Positions 50,328 to 58,742 of a stretch of DNA of 64,000 nt are shown here, in pieces. Source of the DNA: Gordonia gummivorans (GTDB taxonomy: Bacteria > Actinomycetota > Actinomycetes > Mycobacteriales > Mycobacteriaceae); NCBI RefSeq assembly GCF_022513585.1, contig NZ_JAKWBF010000028.1, positions 1 through 64,000 on the forward strand. The letters are read 5' to 3'. Both the position numbers and the translations under genes were made by a program. Below the pieces are notes generated by a model. It was not told where the DNA came from. It saw nothing but the letters and a program-made list of their open reading frames with translations, and did not search any database. Position 1 is the first letter of the stretch, and the number at the start of each line of letters is the position of its first letter.

Positions 50328-51194
50328 GTGACCGCCCGACTGTCCGGGCGGGTGGCCATCGTGTCCGGCGCCACCCGCGGGATCGGTCTGGCCGTCGCGT
50401 ATGCGCTGTCGGGGCAGGGTGTTTCGCTGGTCGTCAACGGCCGGGACAAGAGTGCGGTCGACGACACGGTGGCCGAGATCCGCGGTGGTGGCGGGTATGC
50501 GGTCGGGGTCTGCGGATCCGCGGGCGATGACGGTGTCGCACAACAGATGGTCGACACCGCGCTCTCGGAGTTCGGGGCGCTCGACATCGCCATCAACTGT
50601 GCCGGCATTGCCGAACCGGCCGGATCGACGATCCTCACCATCGACACCGCAGACTTCCGCGAGCAGATCGACGCCCACCTGATGAGCGCCTTCCACATCA
50701 CGCAGGCAGCGGGCCGGGTGTTCGCCGAACAACGGTCGGGGTCCATCGTGCTCACCGGATCGGCCGCTTCCCTCGGATTATTCGGCGGCAGTGGCTATCC
50801 GGCGGCCAAGGGTGGCGTGAACGCATTGGCGCTCGCGGCCAACTCCGACCTCGCACCACACGGGGTGCGGATCAATGTCGTGATGCCGGGGGCGAAATCG
50901 CGATTGTCCAGTGGCGACGATTACGTGCGCCACATCGAGAGTCTGCACGAGCGAGGCATCCTCGACGAACTCACTCGTGACGCCGCGCTCGACCCGGCAC
51001 CGCCCGAGTACGTCGCACCGCTGTACACCTTCCTTGCCGGCGACGCGGCCGACCACATCTCCGGCCAGATCTTCAGCGCATCAGGCGGATTCATCGGCAG
51101 ATTCGAACCGCAACAGGCCAGCTTCGTCGCCTACCGCGACCACCAGGACAGCGCGCCGTACAGCCTCGAGGAACTGGCCGAGTTGCTCGGGTGA
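50328..51194 (+). CDS. Short-chain dehydrogenase/reductase
   Basis: A 288-residue SDR: VAIVSGATRGIGLAVAYALSGQG, NCAGIAEPAG, catalytic Ser in VLTGSAASLG, Tyr/Lys in GYPAAKGG. The residues after the second strand (VVNGRDKSAV) suggest NADP use. GTG 50328 is preferred because GAGGGGAG ends seven bases upstream; an ATG at 50301 overlapping the previous stop would add nine residues. Last gene of the P450 arm, followed by repeat cluster E. Confidence 0.85.
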   Translation: MTARLSGRVAIVSGATRGIGLAVAYALSGQGVSLVVNGRDKSAVDDTVAEIRGGGGYAVGVCGSAGDDGVAQQMVDTALSEFGALDIAINCAGIAEPAGSTILTIDTADFREQIDAHLMSAFHITQAAGRVFAEQRSGSIVLTGSAASLGLFGGSGYPAAKGGVNALALAANSDLAPHGVRINVVMPGAKSRLSSGDDYVRHIESLHERGILDELTRDAALDPAPPEYVAPLYTFLAGDAADHISGQIFSASGGFIGRFEPQQASFVAYRDHQDSAPYSLEELAELLG

Positions 51195-51229
51195 CGTGCG
51201 TCGATCAGGCATCGCACAACCGACTCCTT

Positions 51230-51379
51230 CCGCTCCCTGAGGTGCTCGAGGCGCCAGCCGAGAGCCTCGAAGGGCTGGTGAGACAACGAATGTCATCTCA
51301 CCAGGGGGGCTTCGAGGCTCGCTTCGCTCGCACCTCAGCCATCGGTAGAAAAGCCGCTCGCAAGCTCGCTCCTCAGGGC
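51230..51379. repeat. Dispersed inverted repeat, cluster E
   Basis: Unit 51230-51284 (CGCTCCCTGAGGTGCTCGAG...GAGCCTCGAAGGGCTGGTGAGAC), inverted unit 51295-51338 (CTCACCAGGGGGGCTTCGAGG...GCACCTCAG) and a partial end near 51354-51379. It lies between the convergent SDR and epimerase genes. Confidence 0.78.
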
Positions 51380-51385
51380 AACGCC

Positions 51386-52402
51386 TCAGCCGGCGGAAGG
51401 CGACTCCTTGGCCTCAGTACGGTTGCGCTCGCGCTCCAGCCAGAATCGGGCACCATCGGCGATGGCGTCGGTGACCGGGCGTGGGTGCCAGTCCAGTTCG
51501 GTCTCAGCCTTCGCGTGGCTCATCTGCGACATGTGGTGCATCAACCGGACGGTGTCGATCTTCAGGCGCTGCGAGCGGCCGGTGATCCGAGCGCGGGCGG
51601 TGCCGACCGCGCCGGCTCCGTACAACGCGGCCTTGCCCAGCACGAGGCGCGGTGGGGGTACGTCGGCCGCTCGAGCTGCGGTGGTGATCACCTCGCCGAG
51701 ATCGATGAAACGCTCGGACACGATGTAGCGTTCGCCCGGTCGTCCCCGATCGGCGGCGGAAGTCAACGCCGTGGCGGCGTCGTCCACGGCGACGGCCTCG
51801 GCCTTCATGCCACGAACTCCGAAGGGCATCTTGCCCAATGCGGCCGCCGCCACGAATGACCCGTGTGGAGTGGGCTGCCAGTCGCCTGAGCCATAGGTGT
51901 TGGAGACACATGCTGCCACGACCGGAACTCGGCCGTCGTGGGCATAGCCGAGGGCCAGCCGTTCGCCGGCAACGCGCGATCTGACGTAGTCGGTCGCGGA
52001 GTCGTCCCAGTTGAAGTCGTCTGTCTCATCGACGATCCGGCCGGGATGACGACCGATCGTCGCCATGGTGCTCGTATAGGTGAAGGAATCGAGTCCGGAT
52101 GTGGTGGCCACGTCGAGAACGTTGCGAATGGCCTCGACGTTGGTGCGGAACAGCGGAGCCGGGTCCGAGAGCCATGCTCGGGTATCGACCGCGCAGTAGA
52201 AGACAGTGCGGCAGCCCTGCATTGCGCTCCTGATCGAGGAGGTGTCGAACAGATCGCCGGTCACGTGCTCGAAGTCGAGATCCGCGAGTCCGCGCAGATC
52301 GCTTGTCGGCCTCGTGAACACGCGGACGTCGGAACCGTCAGCCAACAACTGTCGGACCAGATGCGACCCGAGAAATCCGTTGCCACCGATGACGAGCTTC
52401 AT
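51386..52402 (-). CDS. NAD-dependent epimerase/dehydratase family protein (extended SDR)
   Basis: A 338-residue extended SDR: IGGNGFLGSHLVRQLLADG at the N terminus, a 3-beta-HSD-like YTSTMATIGRHPG, and the catalytic Tyr/Lys replaced by YVRSRVAGE, where Arg may stand at the Lys position. The altered YxxxK makes activity uncertain; related atypical SDRs act as reductases of hydroxysteroids or sugars. ATG 52402 overlaps the kinase-like gene's stop. Last gene of the FadD operon. Confidence 0.8.
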   Translation of the reverse strand: MKLVIGGNGFLGSHLVRQLLADGSDVRVFTRPTSDLRGLADLDFEHVTGDLFDTSSIRSAMQGCRTVFYCAVDTRAWLSDPAPLFRTNVEAIRNVLDVATTSGLDSFTYTSTMATIGRHPGRIVDETDDFNWDDSATDYVRSRVAGERLALGYAHDGRVPVVAACVSNTYGSGDWQPTPHGSFVAAAALGKMPFGVRGMKAEAVAVDDAATALTSAADRGRPGERYIVSERFIDLGEVITTAARAADVPPPRLVLGKAALYGAGAVGTARARITGRSQRLKIDTVRLMHHMSQMSHAKAETELDWHPRPVTDAIADGARFWLERERNRTEAKESPSAG

Positions 52403-53436
52403 CGGCTCGCCACCAGGTCGTCGATCGCCGTTGCGCTGCGATGCAGCATTGTCTCGAACATCGTGTCGCCGCGCGGGGTCGGTTGGGCTGCCGCAGAGCC
52501 GAATACCACGATCAGCGGTCCCTGGATGAAGTTGGCGACGTAGTCGTCCCAGCATTCCTCGGGCGAGTATCCCGACACCCCGTGTGACAGGAGCGCGTCA
52601 TGGTATGCGGCGACGATCCGGCGTTCGTGCGCACGTCGATCGTCGACCGTGAGGCTCGTGCTCAAGAGAAAGGCTATGTCGCGCAGTGGGTTACCGGAAA
52701 CGATGGTCTGCCAGTCGATGATGGTGACGGTGTCGTCGGCGCCGAACAGGACGTTGTCGATGCGCAGGTCGCCGTGGACGAGGGCGACGCTGCGTTGCGG
52801 TGTGACCAGCCAGTCGCCCGCCTGCGCCACCAGCCACTCCACTGCGCCGTCGTCGATGCCGACCGGTGCGAATCGGTCGCGGTAGACCTGGGCCATCGGT
52901 TCGAGCACGGACTCCATGAGTGCCCGGTCGTCGTCGGTGGGCAGTGGGAAACGGTCGATGAGGTCGGCGTCGTTCCATCGTGGGCCGTGGAGGCCGGCGG
53001 CCGCGATCGCCACCGATTCCGCCTGCGCCGGTGTGCATCCGGCGATCTGATCGCCCTGACGCGCGTCGGCCATGTCTTCAAGCAACAGCACGAACTCGGC
53101 GCCGGTAGGTGAGATGACCGAACCGAAGTGCCGTGGCACCGGCACCCGAAAGGTGCTCGCGAGGTCCTGGTAGAATCCGACCTCGTTGCGGAATGCTCCA
53201 CAGGCGAAGTCACGCTGATCTTGTGGCCCGGTGGCCATCTTGGCGATCATGGTGTCGGGCAGCGTGGGGGAGGCCTCGGCGTAGGTCAGGCGGATCCGAT
53301 ACGACCCGGCCATCTGCCCAGTGCCCACCGGTTCGGCCGAGACCGACGTGACTTCGGCGTCATGGTCGGCGCTGCGCAGGATGTCGGTGAGCCGCTCGGC
53401 GGTGAGATCGTCTGCGGCGGTGGGTATCGCGCTCAC
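52399..53436 (-). CDS. APH-type phosphotransferase (ecdysteroid-kinase-like)
   Basis: A 345-residue aminoglycoside-phosphotransferase-fold protein. The catalytic loop is VALVHGDLRIDNVLFG, with HGDxxxxN, and the metal Asp is in VTIIDWQTIVSG; DTMIAKMATG carries the ATP-binding Lys. In mycolata such enzymes often sit in lipid and sterol clusters and may phosphorylate a hydroxyl group or form acyl-phosphates, rather than confer resistance. The GTG at 53436 overlaps the F420-oxidoreductase stop, so the longer reading is rejected. Confidence 0.85.
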   Translation of the reverse strand: MSAIPTAADDLTAERLTDILRSADHDAEVTSVSAEPVGTGQMAGSYRIRLTYAEASPTLPDTMIAKMATGPQDQRDFACGAFRNEVGFYQDLASTFRVPVPRHFGSVISPTGAEFVLLLEDMADARQGDQIAGCTPAQAESVAIAAAGLHGPRWNDADLIDRFPLPTDDDRALMESVLEPMAQVYRDRFAPVGIDDGAVEWLVAQAGDWLVTPQRSVALVHGDLRIDNVLFGADDTVTIIDWQTIVSGNPLRDIAFLLSTSLTVDDRRAHERRIVAAYHDALLSHGVSGYSPEECWDDYVANFIQGPLIVVFGSAAAQPTPRGDTMFETMLHRSATAIDDLVASR

Positions 53437-54518
53437 GGAGTCATCCTTCCGGGATTCGTGGGCAGTTTTCGCGTCGTCTCCGGTCGGATCTGCCGGTAAG
53501 CGTCGACGACCGGCGTCAGTTCGGTCGGGGTCGCGCCGTGCAGGATCACCGAGTCGACGTCGAGATCGAATTGGGCAGCCACGGATCGTGCCGCACCATG
53601 GGCGTCGCCGATCGCCGAATCGGACACCCAGGCATCGGGGATGGCGTCGGCCAGCTCCGCGAGCTCGTCGACGGTCGCGGTCGCGTCGATCGGTCCGCGG
53701 GCGTTGGTGAAAGCCGCGGTGGCACGGACACGTTCGAGATCGGCATCCGACCAACCGTTCGCGGCCATCAGCGGGCCCGGGTAGCCCTGCAGATAGGTCG
53801 CCAACCGCCCGTATAGCCGGCGCATCCGGTCGTTTTCGTCGAGGTCGTCGGTGGCGGTGGCGAGGACCGACCAGATGCGGATCGACGCGGGGTCACGCCC
53901 GGCTCGCTGCGCGGCGGCGCGGACGTGGCCCACGGCGCGCCGAGTCGCATCGGCGCTCAGAAAGGTGTGCAGCACAACGCCATCGGCCATCTGACCGGCG
54001 AGCTCCAGGGTTCGACGACTCATCGTCACCAGCATGATCGGCGGTGGGGCGTCGAGCTTCACCCCGAGGTGCAGTAGCGGGTAGGAGCCGATCGGACCGT
54101 CGTGCCCGATCACCATCTCCCCAGACCACAAACGACGCAGTACCGCGGACATGTCGGAGAGTTGTGCACCGGTCACGTCGGGGATGCCGAGGATCTGCCA
54201 CTGCGCGGCGATGCCTCGGCCCAGGCCGAGCGCGAATCTCCCCTGCGAGAGTTCACCCATCGTCGCGCCCATCGTTGCGGTGATGATGGGATGTCGCGTG
54301 TTGTGATTGGTTGCCGCGGTGGCGATTCCGAGTCGATCTGTCGCTGCTGCCAACGCGCCACACAGCGTCGGCGCATCCTTGATGTTGAACCGTTCGGAGA
54401 CGAACGCGGTCCCCAGTCCGATCTCGTCGGCGATGCGCGCTTCGGCGAAGAGCTCGGCCGGGGTCACCGGGTGGCGGGAGAGTGCGTAGTAGCCCAGTTC
54501 GGCCAGAGGTCCGGTCAT
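53433..54518 (-). CDS. LLM-class F420-dependent oxidoreductase
   Basis: A 361-residue luciferase-like protein: ARIADEIGLGTAFVSERFNIKDAPTLCGALAAATDRLGIATAATNHNTRHP near residues 27-77, then LGLGRGIAAQW and ILVTMSRRTLELAGQMADGVVL. Motifs fit the F420-using group active in mycobacterial lipid catabolism. The ATG comes one base after the FadD stop; its own stop overlaps the kinase gene. Probably reduces an intermediate of the acyl-CoA made by the upstream FadD. Confidence 0.86.
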   Translation of the reverse strand: MTGPLAELGYYALSRHPVTPAELFAEARIADEIGLGTAFVSERFNIKDAPTLCGALAAATDRLGIATAATNHNTRHPIITATMGATMGELSQGRFALGLGRGIAAQWQILGIPDVTGAQLSDMSAVLRRLWSGEMVIGHDGPIGSYPLLHLGVKLDAPPPIMLVTMSRRTLELAGQMADGVVLHTFLSADATRRAVGHVRAAAQRAGRDPASIRIWSVLATATDDLDENDRMRRLYGRLATYLQGYPGPLMAANGWSDADLERVRATAAFTNARGPIDATATVDELAELADAIPDAWVSDSAIGDAHGAARSVAAQFDLDVDSVILHGATPTELTPVVDAYRQIRPETTRKLPTNPGRMTP

Positions 54519-54519
54519 G

Positions 54520-56115
54520 TCAGGCCGGATTGCCGGCAGTGACCGCCGAACGGTAAGTGCGCGAACGGGGTTCGCGGACCCACAGGGTGCCGTCGCCCGC
54601 GGTGACGCCCTCGGTCTTCAACGCACGTTTGAGGATCTTGTTGGTCGCGGTGGTGGGGAGGTCGTCGGCGATGCGGACAAAGCGCGGCCACGCCTTGGGG
54701 GACAGGTCGGCCTGGTCGGCGAGTTGCGCGGCGAAGTGGTCCGGATCGAAGTCGGCGTCGTCCTGCAGGACCACCGCAGCCATGATCGCGTCGCCGACGT
54801 GCTCGTCGGGGACAGCGTACACGGCCACACGGTTGATCTCGGGGATACGCAACAGGATTCGCTCGATCGGGCCGGCGGCCAGGTTCTCGCCGTCGACGCG
54901 CATCCAGTCGCCGGTACGTCCGGCGAGATAGATCCAGTCGTCGGCATCCTTGTACGCGAGGTCGCCGGACCAGTACTTGCCGTCGCGCAGGCGTTCCTGC
55001 GTCGCACCGGCGTCGTTGTAGTAGCCCATGAACATGCCGCCGCCGTCGATGTTGACGAGTTCGCCGATCGCCTCGTCGGCATTCGCCAGAGCGCCGTTGG
55101 CATCGAATTCTGCTCGCGGACACTCTATTCCGGTCGCGGAGTTGTACACCGCGACATTCGGGAAGCCCTTGCCGATCGACCCGTGCGGCGTGCCCGGTTC
55201 GCGGGTGATGATGATGGCGAGTTCGGTTGAGCCGAAGCCGTCCCAGACGGTGCAGCCGAAACGCCGGGAGAACTCGTCGATGTCGCGGTCGGTGGCCTCG
55301 TTACCGAATGCGACCCGCAGCGAGTTGTCGGCGTCGTCGGCCTGCTCGGGCGTGGCGAGGATGTAGGCGAGTGGTTTGCCGACGTAGTTCATGTAGGTGG
55401 CGTTGTACCGCCGGATGTCGGACAGGAAGGTCGACGCGGAGAACTTGGCGGGAGCCATCGCGGCGCCACCGCACAGTGCGACGCAGTAGCCGCCCATGAG
55501 TGCGGCCGAGTGGAACAGTGGCATCGACAGGTAACAGACGTCGCCGGGACCGACGCTGTACTTGTCCACCAGAACCGGGCCGGCGAACGGAATCATCATG
55601 TGCGCGAACTGAACCGGCTTGGGGTTGCCACTGGTGCCGGACGTGAAGATGAGCATGAAGGTGTCGGTCGCCGTCGGTATCGAATGCGGCGTCAGGTCTG
55701 TGGCATCGGCGAGCAGATCGGCCCACTGCGACGACGAGGTGTCGAAGATCGTGACATCGGGCAGGTCGAGGCCGTCGAGCAGCGGTCGATGCTCGGCGTC
55801 GGTGATCAGGATCTGACAATCCGCGCGCTTGATGTCGGCCGCGAGACCGTCGCCACGTCGGGTGTTGTTGACCCCGACCGTCACATAGCCGCCGAGCGCT
55901 CCCGCGGCAAGGGCGATGAGCATGTCCGGAGTGTTCCCCAGCAGTACGCCGACATGCATCGGCCGACCCGTGTCGGCAGCGGCAAGGACGGTTGCAGCCA
56001 TGCGCTGGGCGTCGGCGATGTACTCGCGCCACGACCACGTGCCGCCGTCGTAGGTGATGGCGAGGTTGTCGTCGTCGGCGCGGGCATGGAGAAGCTGGGT
56101 GACTGTGTCGGCCAT
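54520..56115 (-). CDS. Acyl-CoA synthetase, FadD17/FadD1-like
   Basis: A 531-residue adenylate-forming enzyme. The P-loop is LIFTSGTSGNPKPVQF, in which the usual KG is KP; then FGSTELAIIITR, GYYNDAGATQERLRDGKYWSGDLAYKDADDWIYLAGRTGDWMRVDGEN and the C-terminal Lys in TATNKILKR. This form is typical of the FadD1/FadD17/FatP-like synthetases tied to long-chain or sterol side-chain activation in mycolata. First gene of a tightly packed four-gene operon; a KstR-like box precedes it by 12 bases. Confidence 0.88.
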   Translation of the reverse strand: MADTVTQLLHARADDDNLAITYDGGTWSWREYIADAQRMAATVLAAADTGRPMHVGVLLGNTPDMLIALAAGALGGYVTVGVNNTRRGDGLAADIKRADCQILITDAEHRPLLDGLDLPDVTIFDTSSSQWADLLADATDLTPHSIPTATDTFMLIFTSGTSGNPKPVQFAHMMIPFAGPVLVDKYSVGPGDVCYLSMPLFHSAALMGGYCVALCGGAAMAPAKFSASTFLSDIRRYNATYMNYVGKPLAYILATPEQADDADNSLRVAFGNEATDRDIDEFSRRFGCTVWDGFGSTELAIIITREPGTPHGSIGKGFPNVAVYNSATGIECPRAEFDANGALANADEAIGELVNIDGGGMFMGYYNDAGATQERLRDGKYWSGDLAYKDADDWIYLAGRTGDWMRVDGENLAAGPIERILLRIPEINRVAVYAVPDEHVGDAIMAAVVLQDDADFDPDHFAAQLADQADLSPKAWPRFVRIADDLPTTATNKILKRALKTEGVTAGDGTLWVREPRSRTYRSAVTAGNPA

Positions 56116-56126
56116 GCGGCCAAATC

Positions 56127-56140
56127 TAGAACGTGTTCTC
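56127..56140. promoter_or_regulatory. KstR-like operator upstream of the FadD operon
   Basis: TAGAACGTGTTCTC matches the KstR consensus at all fixed positions except the last (C for A). It is 12 bases before the FadD start codon, where binding would block transcription. The inner 12 bases equal those of the 33.93-kb box. Confidence 0.55.
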
Positions 56141-56183
56141 GATTCGTGTGTACAGATTTCGAAAATTGTCTACTCGGCGGTGG

Positions 56184-56666
56184 TCACCGGCGAGTGAACG
56201 ACCCCGAACCGGGAATGATCGTGAAGGTCTGCGTGCGCTTGCCCAGGATCGTGGTGGTGAACGAGATCCGTCCGAGCCCGGTCTTGATCGTGGCTCCGGG
56301 CATCGAACGCGGGCCGGCACACACTGGGAACACCTCGTCGCCCATCTTGCCGGTGCGGGTGTTTCGCCAGGTGACCGCCATCCGGGCGTCCTTGAGATTG
56401 GTACGACACGCATTGTCGGCGCGCGGAACCGCCGCGATCCGAGTCGCACCCTGGGGTGCCAGAGCGACACCCAGGGAGACGGCGAACACGTCGGTGATCC
56501 CCCGGTCGGAGACCGTGATGCCGGCGTTCGGGACCTGTTGGGCGGCGATGGGTGGTGGCTTGGGCGACGTTCGATCCGGCGCTGCGGACGCGACCGGAAG
56601 CGTGCACATCGTCAGCGCTCCGGCCGCCATGGTCGCGCCGGCGAGGATAAATCCCCTGAGTCTCAT
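56184..56666 (-). CDS. Small secreted protein of unknown function
   Basis: A 160-residue exported protein: basic start, hydrophobic core, and cleavage after ASA near residue 28. The mature part is Pro-rich at first, then has two cysteines (in NACRTNL and PVCAGP) likely to form a disulfide, with alternating strands to the C terminus. No family recognised. Monocistronic, between the FadD operon and a divergent thioesterase gene. Confidence 0.75.
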   Translation of the reverse strand: MRLRGFILAGATMAAGALTMCTLPVASAAPDRTSPKPPPIAAQQVPNAGITVSDRGITDVFAVSLGVALAPQGATRIAAVPRADNACRTNLKDARMAVTWRNTRTGKMGDEVFPVCAGPRSMPGATIKTGLGRISFTTTILGKRTQTFTIIPGSGSFTRR

Positions 56667-56780
56667 CTGTATCTCCTGTCACTTTGGCCACACTTGAGGC
56701 TCACAATACTGGAGTGGCCTGCATCTCCTCAAGACCTCCTCGGTTCTCGGTGTGGACGCGCGTCCTGATAGATAACTCTC

Positions 56781-57692
56781 ATGAGTCCGCTCCGCGAGCC
56801 GTTGGCCACCTTCCACGTCGGCCACCTCGAGCGTGCCGGCGACACCGGCGCGATCGCCGAACAGCAGTTGACCGCCCGTTTCGCCGACCATCGCGGGCGA
56901 ATCGAATTGCCCGCTCTCGGCGTCCTGTTCGACCACCTCGGCGGCATCCCCTATCAGCTCGAGCAGTTCAAGTCGGGCGGCTTCACGATCCAGGCCCGTC
57001 TGTCCCTCTCGGCACTCGGCCACATCGACGTCGGCGACCGCCTGTCGTGCAGTGCCGACCTCGCCACGCACGACGACCAGTGGGGCGTCACCCGCGTCGA
57101 GATCCGCACGTCGACCGGCCGGGTGTGCTGCGTCGGCAGCGCCCGCAACACCGTCGTCGGACGATCCGCCGAGCTGCCGACATCGCTCGAAGACGAAGCA
57201 GGCGGCGACATTCCGGACTGTGCCGATGCCGACGGCGCACTGCTGCCGCTCGCCATCGAGCCGTCGTTGCCGGGACACGACATCGTCACGCAGTTGGCGT
57301 CGGGTGTGCGGTCACCCGGGCCGCTGGTCGAACTGCTGAACGGGGCGGTCGAGATCGAGGGCGAGGGTCGCGACACGGTTGTCCGGCTTCGGGTCCGGAC
57401 CGAACCGTGGATGGGCAACATGTTCGGCACCATGCACGGCGGTGTCATCGCGACGATCGTCGGCCAGGCGGCCTCGCTCGCCGGGCAAGCACACACCGCC
57501 CCCGGCCAGGACTACACGCTGGCCGACCTCGCGGTCGGCTTCTACCGGTCACCAGCGGTGCACGGTGGGGATGTGGTCGCCGAGGTGGTGCCGATCAAAC
57601 TCGGCCGCCGCATCGGCTCCTTCGAAGTCACCCTGACCTCGCACGACGGCGCGCTCCTCAGCCGCGGGACGGCCGACGTCCACTACTGCTGA
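56781..57692 (+). CDS. Double hot-dog acyl-CoA thioesterase
   Basis: A 303-residue protein with two hot-dog halves. The N-terminal one (about 20-135) contains LGVLFDHLGGIPYQL; the C-terminal one (about 185-303) contains GNMFGTMHGGVIATIVGQAASL, the PaaI-type active-site pattern, and YTLADLAVGFYRSP. It probably hydrolyses an acyl- or aroyl-CoA. It is followed by repeat cluster F, so it is likely a single-gene unit. Confidence 0.83.
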   Translation: MSPLREPLATFHVGHLERAGDTGAIAEQQLTARFADHRGRIELPALGVLFDHLGGIPYQLEQFKSGGFTIQARLSLSALGHIDVGDRLSCSADLATHDDQWGVTRVEIRTSTGRVCCVGSARNTVVGRSAELPTSLEDEAGGDIPDCADADGALLPLAIEPSLPGHDIVTQLASGVRSPGPLVELLNGAVEIEGEGRDTVVRLRVRTEPWMGNMFGTMHGGVIATIVGQAASLAGQAHTAPGQDYTLADLAVGFYRSPAVHGGDVVAEVVPIKLGRRIGSFEVTLTSHDGALLSRGTADVHYC

Positions 57693-57739
57693 GCGTTAAC
57701 CTTGCGCACTGCGTGTTGAGGTGAACGCGGACCCTTTCA

Positions 57740-57852
57740 CCGCTCCCTGAGGCGCGAGGAGCGCTAGCGACGAGCCTCGAAGGGCCTGGTGAGAGGACAT
57801 TTTCAGCGCACCAGGGGCTTCGAGGCTCGCAGGCTCGCACCTCAGCCAGCGG
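57740..57852. repeat. Dispersed inverted repeat, cluster F
   Basis: Unit 57740-57795 (CGCTCCCTGAGGCGCGAGGAGC...GAGCCTCGAAGGGCCTGGTGAGAG) and the inverted unit 57810-57852 (CACCAGGGGCTTCGAGG...GCACCTCAG) are separated by about 15 bp. It follows the thioesterase gene and precedes the AtuA operon. Confidence 0.78.
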
Positions 57853-57941
57853 ATGGTGTCAGTCGGCGGAAGGGCAAGGCGCAGGTTGTAAAACAATCAT
57901 GCGTGCTTGATTTTTCTGGCGCCCCGTGTGACGCTGGTCTC

Positions 57942-58742
57942 ATGTCGATCGTGCAAGAGCTCGTGGCCGATCTCGAGGCGGAATCGCAGCAACTCGATGC
58001 GCTGGTCGCCGACCTCGCGCCTGAGGCGTGGGCGACGCCGACGCCGGCGGCGCGGTGGACCATCGCACACCAGATCGCGCACCTCGCCTGGACCGACGAG
58101 GCGGCTGCGCTGGCGGCGTCCGATCCTGACGCCTTCAACGAGGCCCTCGCGGCGGCGGCGCAGAATCCTGCGGGGTTTGTCGACGACGCCGCCGATGCGG
58201 GTGCCGCTGCATCCCCAGCCGAGATCCTCGACGGTTGGCGCGCGGTGCGCACCAAGCTCGCAGATCTTCTGGTCGCGGTGCCCGACGGTGTGAAGATCCC
58301 GTGGTTCGGGCCCCCGATGTCGGCGGCGTCGATGGCGACGGCACGACTCATGGAGACCTGGGCGCACGGCCTCGACGTCGCCGACGCCCTCGGTGTGACG
58401 ATGCCGGCGACCGATCGGATCAAGGGGGTCGTGCACATCGGTGTTCGTACCCGCGACTACGCCTACATGGTGAACGGTCGGACGCCACCGACGGCGCCTT
58501 TCCGCTACGAGATCGTCGCGCCCTCCGGCGACGTGTGGACGTGGGGGCCCGACGACGCGACCGACGTCGTGCGCGGGCCGGCCGAAGACTTCTGTCGGCT
58601 CGTGACCCAGCGTCGGGCGCTCGCCGACCTCGACCTCACGATCACCGGTGACGACGCAATCGAATGGGCTTCGATCGCACAGTGTTTCGCCGGTCCGCCC
58701 GGGACCGGACGGCGCGCCGCCAACTCGAAGGGACATGCATGA
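57942..58742 (+). CDS. TIGR03084 family (DinB/maleylpyruvate-isomerase-like) protein
   Basis: A 266-residue protein with the DinB/MDMPI four-helix N-terminal domain ([49 protein letters not shown]), whose His residues can bind metal, and a C-terminal domain with [33 protein letters not shown]03084 proteins are found beside AtuA-type genes; activity is unknown, though the fold uses mycothiol in relatives. ATG 57942 is chosen; longer forms read into repeat F. It overlaps the AtuA gene by ATGA. Confidence 0.87.
   Translation: MSIVQELVADLEAESQQLDALVADLAPEAWATPTPAARWTIAHQIAHLAWTDEAAALAASDPDAFNEALAAAAQNPAGFVDDAADAGAAASPAEILDGWRAVRTKLADLLVAVPDGVKIPWFGPPMSAASMATARLMETWAHGLDVADALGVTMPATDRIKGVVHIGVRTRDYAYMVNGRTPPTAPFRYEIVAPSGDVWTWGPDDATDVVRGPAEDFCRLVTQRRALADLDLTITGDDAIEWASIAQCFAGPPGTGRRAANSKGHA

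Noticed and set aside
52399-53754. 451-codon version of the APH-type kinase
   Set aside because: The first 106 codons overlap the F420 oxidoreductase gene in antiphase; the GTG at 53436 has a ribosome site and a normal GTGA junction.
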